NCBI GenBank assembly: GCA_049596955.1
Contig: JBMYMD010000001.1
Coordinates: 62,001 to 126,000 of the forward strand
Reading direction: 5' to 3'
DNA: 64,000 nucleotides
Origin: UBA3478 sp049596955
GTDB lineage: Bacteria > Bacteroidota > Bacteroidia > Flavobacteriales > Flavobacteriaceae
Positions 25,778-33,534 of the stretch are shown piece by piece. Both the position numbers and the translations under genes were made by a program. The notes beneath the pieces were generated by a model that searched no databases, had not been told where the DNA came from, and saw only the letters and a list, made by a program, of their open reading frames with translations. Every line of letters begins with the position of its first letter. The first letter of the stretch is position 1.

Positions 25778-26674
25778 ATGATTGAATTGAAAGAAATTCG
25801 AAAGACCTACAGTGATGCTGAAGCTTTAAAATTGATAAATCTTAAACTTCCAGAGGGAAGTAGACTCGGCTTACTAGGTAATAACGGAGCAGGGAAATCA
25901 ACCCTAATGAGAATTCTTTCGACCCTCGAAAAACCAGACTCAGGTTCAGTACTTATAGAAGGAAAAAATGCCTTCATTCATATTGAAGAAATACGATCTA
26001 AAATCGCATTTTTACCTGATTACAACCCTTTACCCGAGCAGCTTTACGTCAAAGAATTTCTCGATTTTCAGCAGAAAATATTTAATCGCCGTTCAAGCTT
26101 CGTTTCAGAATTAATTGAAAAAACACAACTACAAACTGTCTTAAACCGAAAAATTCAAAATTTATCGAAGGGGTTTAGACAACGACTCGGAATCGCGAAT
26201 CTCATGCTGAGTCCAGCGCAAATTTATATTTTCGACGAACCCTTGGCAGGATTAGACACGGCGCAAAGAATAGAAATTCGAGGCTTAATCAATGCAATAT
26301 CTAAAAATAAGACCTTGATTTTCAGTTCTCATATGTTGGGTGAAGTCGAATACCTTGCCGATCAAATCGCCATTGTTCACCAGGGTGAAATCGTTTACAA
26401 TGAAAAGTTCGATCACCTAGGAAATTATATTCGGGTATCCTTTGACTACCGAGTAGAAGAAGCCTTTTTAAAAAAGATTAACAAAGTTGAAAAGGTTGAA
26501 AATACAAGAGATTTTGAGTATAAGATTCAAAGCGTAGACCATAGCGATATACGTGAAGAAATTGTTGATTTTGCTCGAGAGCACGAATTGGAGATTCTAG
26601 AAATGAAATGGATCAACAGTGATTTAGAAGAAAAATTTCTAGCTCTTACCACTCCAAAAACAAAAAGATTCTGA
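25778..26674 (+). CDS. gldA: GldA-like ABC transporter ATP-binding protein
   Basis: This 298-residue ABC ATPase has Walker A GNNGAGKST (about 34-42), a Q-loop-region FLPDYNPLPEQLYVKEFL, the signature LSKGFRQRLG (C-loop, first Gly of the usual LSGGQ lost) and Walker B IYIFDEPLAGLD. The NPL..LYVxEFL segment and total length are typical of GldA, the ATPase that with GldF and GldG forms a gliding-related ABC exporter. No permease gene is adjacent, so the partner lies elsewhere. A generic ABC-2 type ATPase is the alternative. It converges on the serine hydrolase gene with four bases between stops. Confidence 0.65.
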   Translation: MIELKEIRKTYSDAEALKLINLKLPEGSRLGLLGNNGAGKSTLMRILSTLEKPDSGSVLIEGKNAFIHIEEIRSKIAFLPDYNPLPEQLYVKEFLDFQQKIFNRRSSFVSELIEKTQLQTVLNRKIQNLSKGFRQRLGIANLMLSPAQIYIFDEPLAGLDTAQRIEIRGLINAISKNKTLIFSSHMLGEVEYLADQIAIVHQGEIVYNEKFDHLGNYIRVSFDYRVEEAFLKKINKVEKVENTRDFEYKIQSVDHSDIREEIVDFAREHELEILEMKWINSDLEEKFLALTTPKTKRF

Positions 26675-26678
26675 ACAA

Positions 26679-27704
26679 TTATTGGGGTATTTCTTTTCTC
26701 AAAACATTGTAGGTATTGTCTAGTGCTGTCTGTAAATTTGGTACAGAAGCATTGATCATTAGTGCAACAACGAGTTCTGCGTCTGGGTATACAAAAAGAT
26801 TGGTGTAAGCACCAACACCCTGCCCAATATGACCGATATAACCCATTTCATCAAGTTCTTGATTGCATTGCCAACCCAGTCCGTAATAGGTTGGTTGAGC
26901 CATTACAAATTGTTGGGTAAGCACTTCATCCCAAGTTGAAGGCTCTAAAATACTTCGGTCTAAAGCCGCTTGGCCTAATTTAAGGATGTCGTTCACGGTC
27001 GACAAATATCCTCCTGCTGCGATCTTATAGGTATTGTTTACCCTCGAGGCTCTTTTGTATCCATTTTTAGTTTTGGAATACATTTTTACCGTTCTTTTTT
27101 TCATCTCCTTGGAAAGAGTATTTCTTGTTCCATCTTCAAAGGTCTGTGACATTTGGAGTGCATCTAAAACCTCTCGCTGAACAAAACTCCCAAATGATTC
27201 TTTTGCTGCAATTTGCATGACCGCAGAAAGCAAGACATAATTATACGAACTGTAGTAATAATCAGCACCGGGCACAAATAACAGCGGGTCATTTTTAAAA
27301 AGTCCTAGCCCTTCTTCTATACTATAAGATTTATTTGAGAATAACTCCTTGCCCTTATACGAACGAATACCTGAAGTATGTGTCGCTAAGTGCTTGATGT
27401 TAATATCAAAATTATTTTTTGGATAGTGAGGAAGATATTCAAAAATAGAGTCCTCAAGCGATAACATCTTTTTATCGATCATTCGACCCAAGGCTAAACC
27501 TGTGATTGATTTGGCAATGGAGGCAATCCTAAAAAGAGATGTTTCGGGAAGAACGGGATTGGAATTAAACCCTCCATATTTACCGAATGCCTTAGCGTAA
27601 ATGATTTCATTTTTGTATTGTACGGCGCAACTCAAAGCTGGAACCTGGTTGTGCTCGGCGATTGCCTCTATTTTGGAATTAAATCTTTGAAGTATGGATT
27701 TCAT
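26679..27704 (-). CDS. Serine hydrolase, class C beta-lactamase family
   Basis: The 341-residue protein belongs to the beta-lactamase/PBP4-type hydrolase family. The catalytic SxxK is S62-IA-K65, the second motif region is YYYSSYNYVLLS (Tyr followed by Asn), and the third is GHIGQG replacing KTG. There is no clear signal peptide, unlike periplasmic beta-lactamases. It is probably an esterase or D-amino-acid peptidase rather than a resistance enzyme; the substrate is unknown. It is downstream of metK on the same strand with a 54-base gap. Confidence 0.88.
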   Translation of the reverse strand: MKSILQRFNSKIEAIAEHNQVPALSCAVQYKNEIIYAKAFGKYGGFNSNPVLPETSLFRIASIAKSITGLALGRMIDKKMLSLEDSIFEYLPHYPKNNFDINIKHLATHTSGIRSYKGKELFSNKSYSIEEGLGLFKNDPLLFVPGADYYYSSYNYVLLSAVMQIAAKESFGSFVQREVLDALQMSQTFEDGTRNTLSKEMKKRTVKMYSKTKNGYKRASRVNNTYKIAAGGYLSTVNDILKLGQAALDRSILEPSTWDEVLTQQFVMAQPTYYGLGWQCNQELDEMGYIGHIGQGVGAYTNLFVYPDAELVVALMINASVPNLQTALDNTYNVLRKEIPQ

Positions 27705-27758
27705 AGTGCTGCTAAAGGCCAGTAATGGACTATTTTTTGGGACATTTAAGTTTGCAAT

Positions 27759-29021
27759 CTATAAAATTGCTTGAATTTTTTCGATGTAATCTAACTTTTC
27801 CCAAGTAAATAATTCAACCTCTACTTTTTTTGTGCCGTTGTAATTTGATTCAAAAACCTTAGTCACTTTTTGAGGTGTTCTACCCATATGACCGTAAGAA
27901 GCGGTTTCAACATAGATTGGATTTCTCAACTTTAGTCTTTGCTCAATACCATAAGGGGTCAAGTCAAAAAGACTTGCAATTTTTTGTGCCAGCTCTGAAT
28001 CTGAATAATTGGTATGGTTTCGTCCAAATGTATTTAAACTTATAGAAGTAGGCTCGGCTACTCCAATGGCATAACTCAATTGCACTAAAACCTCATCACA
28101 TACTCCAGCTGCAACTAAGTTCTTAGCAATATGTCTAGCTGCATAAGCTGCGCTTCGGTCAACCTTTGAAGGGTCTTTTCCTGAAAATGCACCACCTCCA
28201 TGACCTCCCTTTCCACCATAGGTATCTACAATAATTTTACGCCCCGTTAATCCCGTATCCCCATGAGGTCCGCCGATAACAAATTTTCCTGTAGGATTGA
28301 TGTGATAAGTTATGTTTTCGTTGTACAATTCTTGAATCTGAGCAGGCTGTTTAGCCATGACTTTGGGGATTACAGTTTCAATCATGTCTTTTCGAATCTG
28401 ATTTAACATGTTTTCATCGGTATCCCAAGAATCGTGTTGGGTAGATATGACAATGGCATCTATAGCAATTGGCTTGTGATTTTCATCGTATTCGAGGGTC
28501 ACCTGCGCCTTTGAATCTGGTCGTAAATAGTGAATTTTTTGTTCTTTTCCCTTTGAATATGCCTTTCGAATTCGTGCTAATTCCTTTAGAATTTCATGGG
28601 ACAACACCAGGGCTAAAGGCATGTACTCCTCAGACTCGTTTACAGCATACCCAAACATAATTCCCTGATCACCAGCTCCTTGTGTTTCAGGAGTAGCTCG
28701 CTCTACACCTTGGTTGATTTCAGAACTTTGTTCATGAAGCAATGAAATCACCCCACAACTATCACCGCTAAATTTATACTCTCCTTTGGTATAACCAATT
28801 TCATTGATACGTTTTCTAGCGATCTGCTGAACGTCCAAGTATATTTTGCTCTTGACCTCACCAGCTAGAACTACTTGACCCGTGGTAACTAAAGTTTCAC
28901 ATGCCACCTTGCTCTCAGGATCATAAGCCAAAAAATGATCTAATAGAGCATCGCTGATTTGATCTGCTATTTTATCTGGATGGCCTTCGCTAACAGACTC
29001 GGAGGTAAAAAAATAACTCAT
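27759..29021 (-). CDS. metK: S-adenosylmethionine synthase
   Basis: MetK makes SAM from methionine and ATP. The 420-residue protein begins with FFTSESVSEGHPDK and contains the GAGDQGIMFGYA loop motif and the GGKGGHGGGAFSGKD P-loop-like motif, all canonical. It is longer than E. coli MetK (384), with inserts in the middle (for example around residues 150-160). A SAM-II-type riboswitch lies 66 bases upstream, so SAM probably represses its own synthesis. Confidence 0.97.
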   Translation of the reverse strand: MSYFFTSESVSEGHPDKIADQISDALLDHFLAYDPESKVACETLVTTGQVVLAGEVKSKIYLDVQQIARKRINEIGYTKGEYKFSGDSCGVISLLHEQSSEINQGVERATPETQGAGDQGIMFGYAVNESEEYMPLALVLSHEILKELARIRKAYSKGKEQKIHYLRPDSKAQVTLEYDENHKPIAIDAIVISTQHDSWDTDENMLNQIRKDMIETVIPKVMAKQPAQIQELYNENITYHINPTGKFVIGGPHGDTGLTGRKIIVDTYGGKGGHGGGAFSGKDPSKVDRSAAYAARHIAKNLVAAGVCDEVLVQLSYAIGVAEPTSISLNTFGRNHTNYSDSELAQKIASLFDLTPYGIEQRLKLRNPIYVETASYGHMGRTPQKVTKVFESNYNGTKKVEVELFTWEKLDYIEKIQAIL

Positions 29022-29087
29022 ACATCTACTAATTTCGTTCGTTTAGGCTAGAAGGGAATAAATGACTCTGGATAAGATCATATCGAA

Positions 29088-29141
29088 TCAACTGCTTTAG
29101 CATTTTTAATGAGGTTGCAATCAGTCAAATCCCTCCTCAAG
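29088..29141 (-). ncRNA. SAM-II-type riboswitch upstream of metK
   Basis: The minus-strand leader contains the SAM-II core in order: a P1 arm (GAGG), loop GAUUUGACUGAUUGCAA, the P1 partner CCUC, then AUUAAAAAUGCUAAAGC. Loop nucleotides UUGACUG can pair with the downstream CAGUUGA (29088-29094) to form the H-type pseudoknot (7 pairs, two G-U). The GAUUUrA...UUGCAA and AAAUG..GCUAAA blocks match the SAM-II consensus I know. A -7 box TATTTTCG at 29148-29155 would start transcription right at the 5' edge. The 66-base distance to the ATG is longer than the usual SD-overlapping arrangement. Confidence 0.85.
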
Positions 29142-29147
29142 CGATGG

Positions 29148-29155
29148 CGAAAATA
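29148..29155 (-). promoter_or_regulatory. -7-like promoter element for metK
   Basis: TATTTTCG differs from TAnnTTTG at one base. It lies just upstream of the SAM-II RNA and is the same octamer as the one before mutS (62589-62596). Confidence 0.45.
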
Positions 29156-29171
29156 CAAAGAATGTATGTAA

Positions 29172-31847
29172 TTATAAATTGTATTTGAGTTTAAAAACAA
29201 TAAATCTAGGCTGGACTATGTATTGCGAGGTATTAAAAAACAGCTCATTAAAACTATCTTGATTTAGATTTCGATTATTTCCCAAATTTTTGGCCTCTAG
29301 AATGAATTCCCACTTACTGTCTTCTTTTTGAAAGGATAAATTAGCATTCAAAAAGGAGTAGGTGTTTGAGACCGTATCAGCTTTGTCGTAGTAATTGTAA
29401 TAATCGTAATCTACTACTAGTACAAAATGCTTTAAAAATGCAGCATCGAATTTTAAGTAAGGCCTCTCTGTATAGAATATTGAACTGGTCGTACCTGTAT
29501 TGTAATCGCTCACGGCAAAACGATAACCAATTTCAAGGTTAGGGGCATTGACAAAACTACTTCCTAGAGAAAGTAAGTAATTGTGATTAAAAGATTCAGA
29601 GTTTTGAGCTCTATCATTGACCACATTAAACGTATTTGAATAATTTAACCCAGCTCGTGAACCGACTTTAATTCGACCAAAAGTTTGTTGGAAATTACCA
29701 GAAAAAGATGCAGACTCGTCTTGAAAATTCGAATTGATAGTTGTTCGAACTTGATTAATTCCACCGATAAGTGCCGAACTTTTTAAGGCATCTATTCTTT
29801 TATTGTATGATGCATTGAAAAATATATTTCGTTGAGAAAACATATTAAAACTGAAAAAACTCAAATTCAAGGAGTGAAAAAGAGCGGACTCTAAATTTCG
29901 ATTTCCAGAGAACAAAACATTGTAGTTGTTAAAAAGTATTCCTTCTGCAAAATTGTTTATATCTGTAAAGGACCTTGTCACCCTGTAGTTTAAACGGATA
30001 CTCTCAGATTGTTTAAATTGGTAGTTTGCAAAAAACTCAGGCAAAATATGTGTATAATTTCGAGTTATTTGATTTCCTAATTGCTGGTCGTCAGTAGTAT
30101 AACGGTGAGCTAATAGACCAGGGTTAATGGTAAGGTCTCCATACTTGGCCTTAAAATACAATCCAATAAAACGATCTTTGAAGTTAAACTCCACATCATT
30201 GTTGAATTCCTCTGAAGTAAATTCAAGATCTTGATTATTATCTAATCGTTGAAATATAGACGAATCAAACTCTTGATTACTTTCGATCCCACCCAAGGTG
30301 ATATTTAAATTAGTATTTGGAGAGGTAATTAAAAAGTAATCCAATTTTAAATCAAGTCTTTTTGTGGTGACATCTTGCACCTGATTGATGTTGTAAAAAT
30401 TTTGAGTTTGGTCAAAGGGAATCAAGTTTAAAAAAGGTTGTTGTTCCCTTATACTTTGATAAAAAGGATCTTCGGTAGCATTTTCGGCTTTGAGTTCTGC
30501 AGCTATTATATTGGAGTCGTTCAAAGTCCAATACAAATTAGACGATTGAGAAACAGTGACTGGTTTTTGGTCTTGATTTTCTTCAATCAAATCAGTAATT
30601 GTCGATACGGTAAGGGTATTACTCTGTTCTCTTTCTTCATTCGTTCGCAGAAGAACATCATACTCCCATTGAAACCGATCTGATGGCTTAAAGCGGCTTG
30701 AAAATTTTGCAATACCAAGGGCTACATTTTGCAAATTATTGGTAGAAACCGTTTCGAGTAAATTTGAACTGACAAAAGTCCTTTGGGTTAATCGCTCTAT
30801 TTCCGTTTCTGCATCAGAAAAAATCCCAAATCCAGTAAGTAACCACTTTTCGGAGGGTTTATATGAAAAGTTCAATGCCGCAAATTTGGAAACTACTGAT
30901 TTCGCCGTATTATTTTGCGTAAGTGACAATCCTAGACCTGCTGAAGTAGTGCTAAAACTTGTTCCTGTATTTTGATTTGTCGCTCCTTTAAATCCTCCTG
31001 TGAAACTCCAATAGTCTCTTCCGCTAAAAGCAACCTCTCCGATATTATTAGCATCTGTTAATACACTCAAACTGTATTTGGGTGAATAATAAAACAATTT
31101 TGGATGAACACTATACCTGTCATCGTTTCCAAGTCCAGCACTTATTTCACCAAACCAAAATTTCTTTTTTCCTTCTTTAAGTTTAATGTTTAATGCAATA
31201 TTATCTTGATTGTTAGTTACTGAGCTAAGCTGTGAAACTTCGGTATAATTACGAAGCACCTCTACCTTTTTCAGCGCATCTGCAGGAATATTTTTGGCTG
31301 CTAATTTTGAATCTCCATCAAAGAAATCTTCACCCTCAACCATCACCTTTGTGACTCGCTTGCCTTCAACTTCTATTTGGCCATCGTCATTAACTTCTAC
31401 CCCTGGTAATTTATCTAATACATCTTCTAATTTCTTCTCTGTTCCGCTTACAAAGGAGTCTGTGTTATACACTATGGTATCTCCTTGTATTGTTATGGGG
31501 ATTTCATAAACTACCTCAACCTCGTCTAAATTTTGAGGTTGTGCCTCAAGAACAACGTCGAATAAAATGTCTTGATCTTCGGTTGTCAGCTTGAATTCTT
31601 TTGGCTTAAATCCCAGATAGCTGAACTTTAGTTGATAGGTCGTCTCTGACTTGAGATTTATTTTATAGTATCCTTGTGAATCACTAATACCAAAAGATTC
31701 TAAGAGTTGAGATTCCTCATTTATTGCTACCACATTGGCCACATCTAAAGGAAGTCCAATACTATCTGTAACTACACCTTCAATTTTGATTTGAGCAAAA
31801 GTCTGTAAACTTAGGAGTAAACCTAAAACGACATAAAATTTACGCAT
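29172..31847 (-). CDS. TonB-dependent-receptor-like outer membrane beta-barrel protein
   Basis: This 891-residue exported protein has a signal peptide (about 1-18, cut before QIKIEG), a carboxypeptidase-regulatory-like domain (about 20-105, GVVTDSIGLPLDVANVV), a plug-like domain (about 115-220, with LEDVLDKLPGVEVNDDGQIEVEGK) and a long C-terminal part of alternating aromatic strands typical of an outer-membrane barrel, ending in an aromatic strand (IVFKLKYNL). No clear TonB box is seen. It follows a GLPGLI-family gene with an eight-base gap, a pairing often seen in Bacteroidota. The transported substrate is unknown. Confidence 0.85.
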   Translation of the reverse strand: MRKFYVVLGLLLSLQTFAQIKIEGVVTDSIGLPLDVANVVAINEESQLLESFGISDSQGYYKINLKSETTYQLKFSYLGFKPKEFKLTTEDQDILFDVVLEAQPQNLDEVEVVYEIPITIQGDTIVYNTDSFVSGTEKKLEDVLDKLPGVEVNDDGQIEVEGKRVTKVMVEGEDFFDGDSKLAAKNIPADALKKVEVLRNYTEVSQLSSVTNNQDNIALNIKLKEGKKKFWFGEISAGLGNDDRYSVHPKLFYYSPKYSLSVLTDANNIGEVAFSGRDYWSFTGGFKGATNQNTGTSFSTTSAGLGLSLTQNNTAKSVVSKFAALNFSYKPSEKWLLTGFGIFSDAETEIERLTQRTFVSSNLLETVSTNNLQNVALGIAKFSSRFKPSDRFQWEYDVLLRTNEEREQSNTLTVSTITDLIEENQDQKPVTVSQSSNLYWTLNDSNIIAAELKAENATEDPFYQSIREQQPFLNLIPFDQTQNFYNINQVQDVTTKRLDLKLDYFLITSPNTNLNITLGGIESNQEFDSSIFQRLDNNQDLEFTSEEFNNDVEFNFKDRFIGLYFKAKYGDLTINPGLLAHRYTTDDQQLGNQITRNYTHILPEFFANYQFKQSESIRLNYRVTRSFTDINNFAEGILFNNYNVLFSGNRNLESALFHSLNLSFFSFNMFSQRNIFFNASYNKRIDALKSSALIGGINQVRTTINSNFQDESASFSGNFQQTFGRIKVGSRAGLNYSNTFNVVNDRAQNSESFNHNYLLSLGSSFVNAPNLEIGYRFAVSDYNTGTTSSIFYTERPYLKFDAAFLKHFVLVVDYDYYNYYDKADTVSNTYSFLNANLSFQKEDSKWEFILEAKNLGNNRNLNQDSFNELFFNTSQYIVQPRFIVFKLKYNL

Positions 31848-31855
31848 TGGTCAAC

Positions 31856-32764
31856 CTAGTTTTGGATACGAATGGATATTCCCTTACCTGCTCGGCCTCT
31901 TCTTCCATCTCCTGCTCTAAATCGCTCAGACATCTCTTCCATTTTATCGGCCATAATAGTATTGTATTCTTGTTGAGTAACTTTCTTTCCCTTGGACGGT
32001 CTTTTGATCTTCTCCTCAGCATCTTGATTTAATCGAATTTCTGAACAAAGTAATGAAGAACGGCCATCGTTAATTTCAAGAATCAGACCTGGTAATCCCC
32101 AGTAGTCAGAAGGACCTTGACTCACAGGAATTTCAGGGGTGAACCAGGCAATTATTTCAGGGTTTTCATCAGCTCCAATTCTGGACAATAGCCCTTGGCG
32201 CCCTTGACGTTTTTTTGTTTGTGTACTATCTTTTTCTTTCTTGGGTTGCGCATCTACTTGCATCTTTTCAAAGCGCTTCATTAAAACTGTATCTCTAGCT
32301 CTTGTTGCTGTAGCCTTATAACAGGTGTAGTTACCTATCTTTTTAGTTTCAGGATGCATTTTCCACTCCCATTTTGGCAATTCATCTTGTATTAAAAACA
32401 CCTTGCCAAAAAGCTCATTTTCATTCAGATAAATTTTGTCTTGAATGTTTTTGTAATAAGCTGAACCCGAACCGCCCATTCCTGCAAAAACCATACGCAT
32501 TCCTCCTGCCGCTGCACCAGTTTGAAGTTGTTCCTGTTCTTTGTATGAAGATTCTTTTTGACTAAAAGTTAACTCAAATGTCTTCTCAGACATTTTCTTC
32601 ATCCTTTCCATAATCATTTGTTTTTGAGCTGCAGGAATATTTCTTCCTTCCAAAGAAATTTCAATTTTAGATTTAGATTTATAAATGGCTTTTCCTTGAA
32701 GCTCTTGAGCTGATAATACTGTAATGCTAACTAAGGCACAAAAAAAGAAGAAGTTCTTCATCAT
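31856..32764 (-). CDS. GLPGLI family protein
   Basis: The 302-residue protein has a signal peptide (about 1-19) and contains the family's diagnostic GLPGLI sequence within DYWGLPGLILEINDG (about 216-230). The family is secreted and of unknown function. A C-terminal basic/charged tail (PSKGKKVT, then a Gly/Arg-rich end) is present. It is the promoter-proximal gene of a two-gene unit with the TonB-receptor-like barrel, which suggests the two act together at the outer membrane. Confidence 0.88.
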   Translation of the reverse strand: MMKNFFFFCALVSITVLSAQELQGKAIYKSKSKIEISLEGRNIPAAQKQMIMERMKKMSEKTFELTFSQKESSYKEQEQLQTGAAAGGMRMVFAGMGGSGSAYYKNIQDKIYLNENELFGKVFLIQDELPKWEWKMHPETKKIGNYTCYKATATRARDTVLMKRFEKMQVDAQPKKEKDSTQTKKRQGRQGLLSRIGADENPEIIAWFTPEIPVSQGPSDYWGLPGLILEINDGRSSLLCSEIRLNQDAEEKIKRPSKGKKVTQQEYNTIMADKMEEMSERFRAGDGRRGRAGKGISIRIQN

Positions 32765-32831
32765 ATCAATTGGTTTAGGTTTATGACTCTAGGTAGATAA
32801 AAAAGTTTAATATCAAAATTTTATAACCCAG

Positions 32832-32839
32832 CAAAATTA
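32832..32839 (-). promoter_or_regulatory. -7 promoter element for the GLPGLI/barrel unit
   Basis: TAATTTTG on the minus strand matches TAnnTTTG and lies 67 bases upstream of the GLPGLI start, giving a leader of about 60 bases. Confidence 0.5.
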
Positions 32840-32868
32840 ACGAAATTCACAGTTTTAAATCTTTGCAT

Positions 32869-33483
32869 ATGCATATTGCGATCGCTGGAAATATTGGAGC
32901 CGGCAAAACAACTTTGACCGATTTATTAGCGAAACACTACAATTGGACACCGCAGTTTGAAGACGTAGTCGAAAACCCGTACCTGAATGACTTCTACACC
33001 CACATGGAGCGTTGGAGTTTCAATTTGCAAATTTATTTTTTGAATACACGTTTTCGACAAATTTTGAATATTAGAAAAGGAGACCAAACGGTAATTCAAG
33101 ATAGAACCATATATGAAGATGCTCATATTTTTGCTCCAAACCTGCACAGTATGGGACTGATGACCAAAAGAGATTTTGATAATTACCAGGAATTGTTCAG
33201 TCTTATGGAATCTTTGGTACAACCTCCAGATATATTAATCTATCTGAGAAGTTCAATTCCTAACCTGGTCAAACAAATACACAAAAGAGGCCGTGATTAT
33301 GAAAGTGGAATTTCTATTGAATACTTGAGTAAATTAAACGAGCGATATGAAATGTGGGTAGAGAGTTATACCAAAGGTAAACTCATCATATTCGACGTGG
33401 ACGATTTGAATTTTGTAGATAATTCAGATGACTTAGGAAAAATCATCAACCGTATAGAAGCAGAAATCAACGGATTGTTTTAA
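32869..33483 (+). CDS. Deoxynucleoside kinase
   Basis: This salvage enzyme phosphorylates deoxynucleosides (deoxyadenosine/deoxyguanosine-type family). From the ATG at 32869 it has 204 residues. It shows the P-loop GNIGAGKTT (about 7-15), the DR motif QDRTIYED, and the Arg-rich lid KRGRDYESGIS. The frame is open to a TTG at 32863, but the ATG fits the family N-terminus (MHIAIAGNIG). A second, FolK-fused copy is at 60716-61870. The gene ends at a bidirectional terminator. Confidence 0.93.
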   Translation: MHIAIAGNIGAGKTTLTDLLAKHYNWTPQFEDVVENPYLNDFYTHMERWSFNLQIYFLNTRFRQILNIRKGDQTVIQDRTIYEDAHIFAPNLHSMGLMTKRDFDNYQELFSLMESLVQPPDILIYLRSSIPNLVKQIHKRGRDYESGISIEYLSKLNERYEMWVESYTKGKLIIFDVDDLNFVDNSDDLGKIINRIEAEINGLF

Positions 33484-33484
33484 T

Positions 33485-33516
33485 AAAAAAAGCCTAGAAA
33501 ATTCTAGGCTTTTTTT
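33485..33516. terminator. Bidirectional terminator between dNK and hppA
   Basis: AAGCCTAGAA and TTCTAGGCTT form a 10-bp perfect stem around a tiny loop, with an A-tract before and a T-tract after it. It can end transcription from both convergent genes. It is one of only two convergent junctions in the window with a clear intrinsic terminator. Confidence 0.9.
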
Positions 33517-33534
33517 ATTTCTTAGAGCTGAACC

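Noticed and set aside
26679..27704. Beta-lactam resistance gene
   Set aside because: The protein is in the class C/serine hydrolase family but has no clear signal peptide and carries HIG in place of KTG, so a resistance role is not supported.
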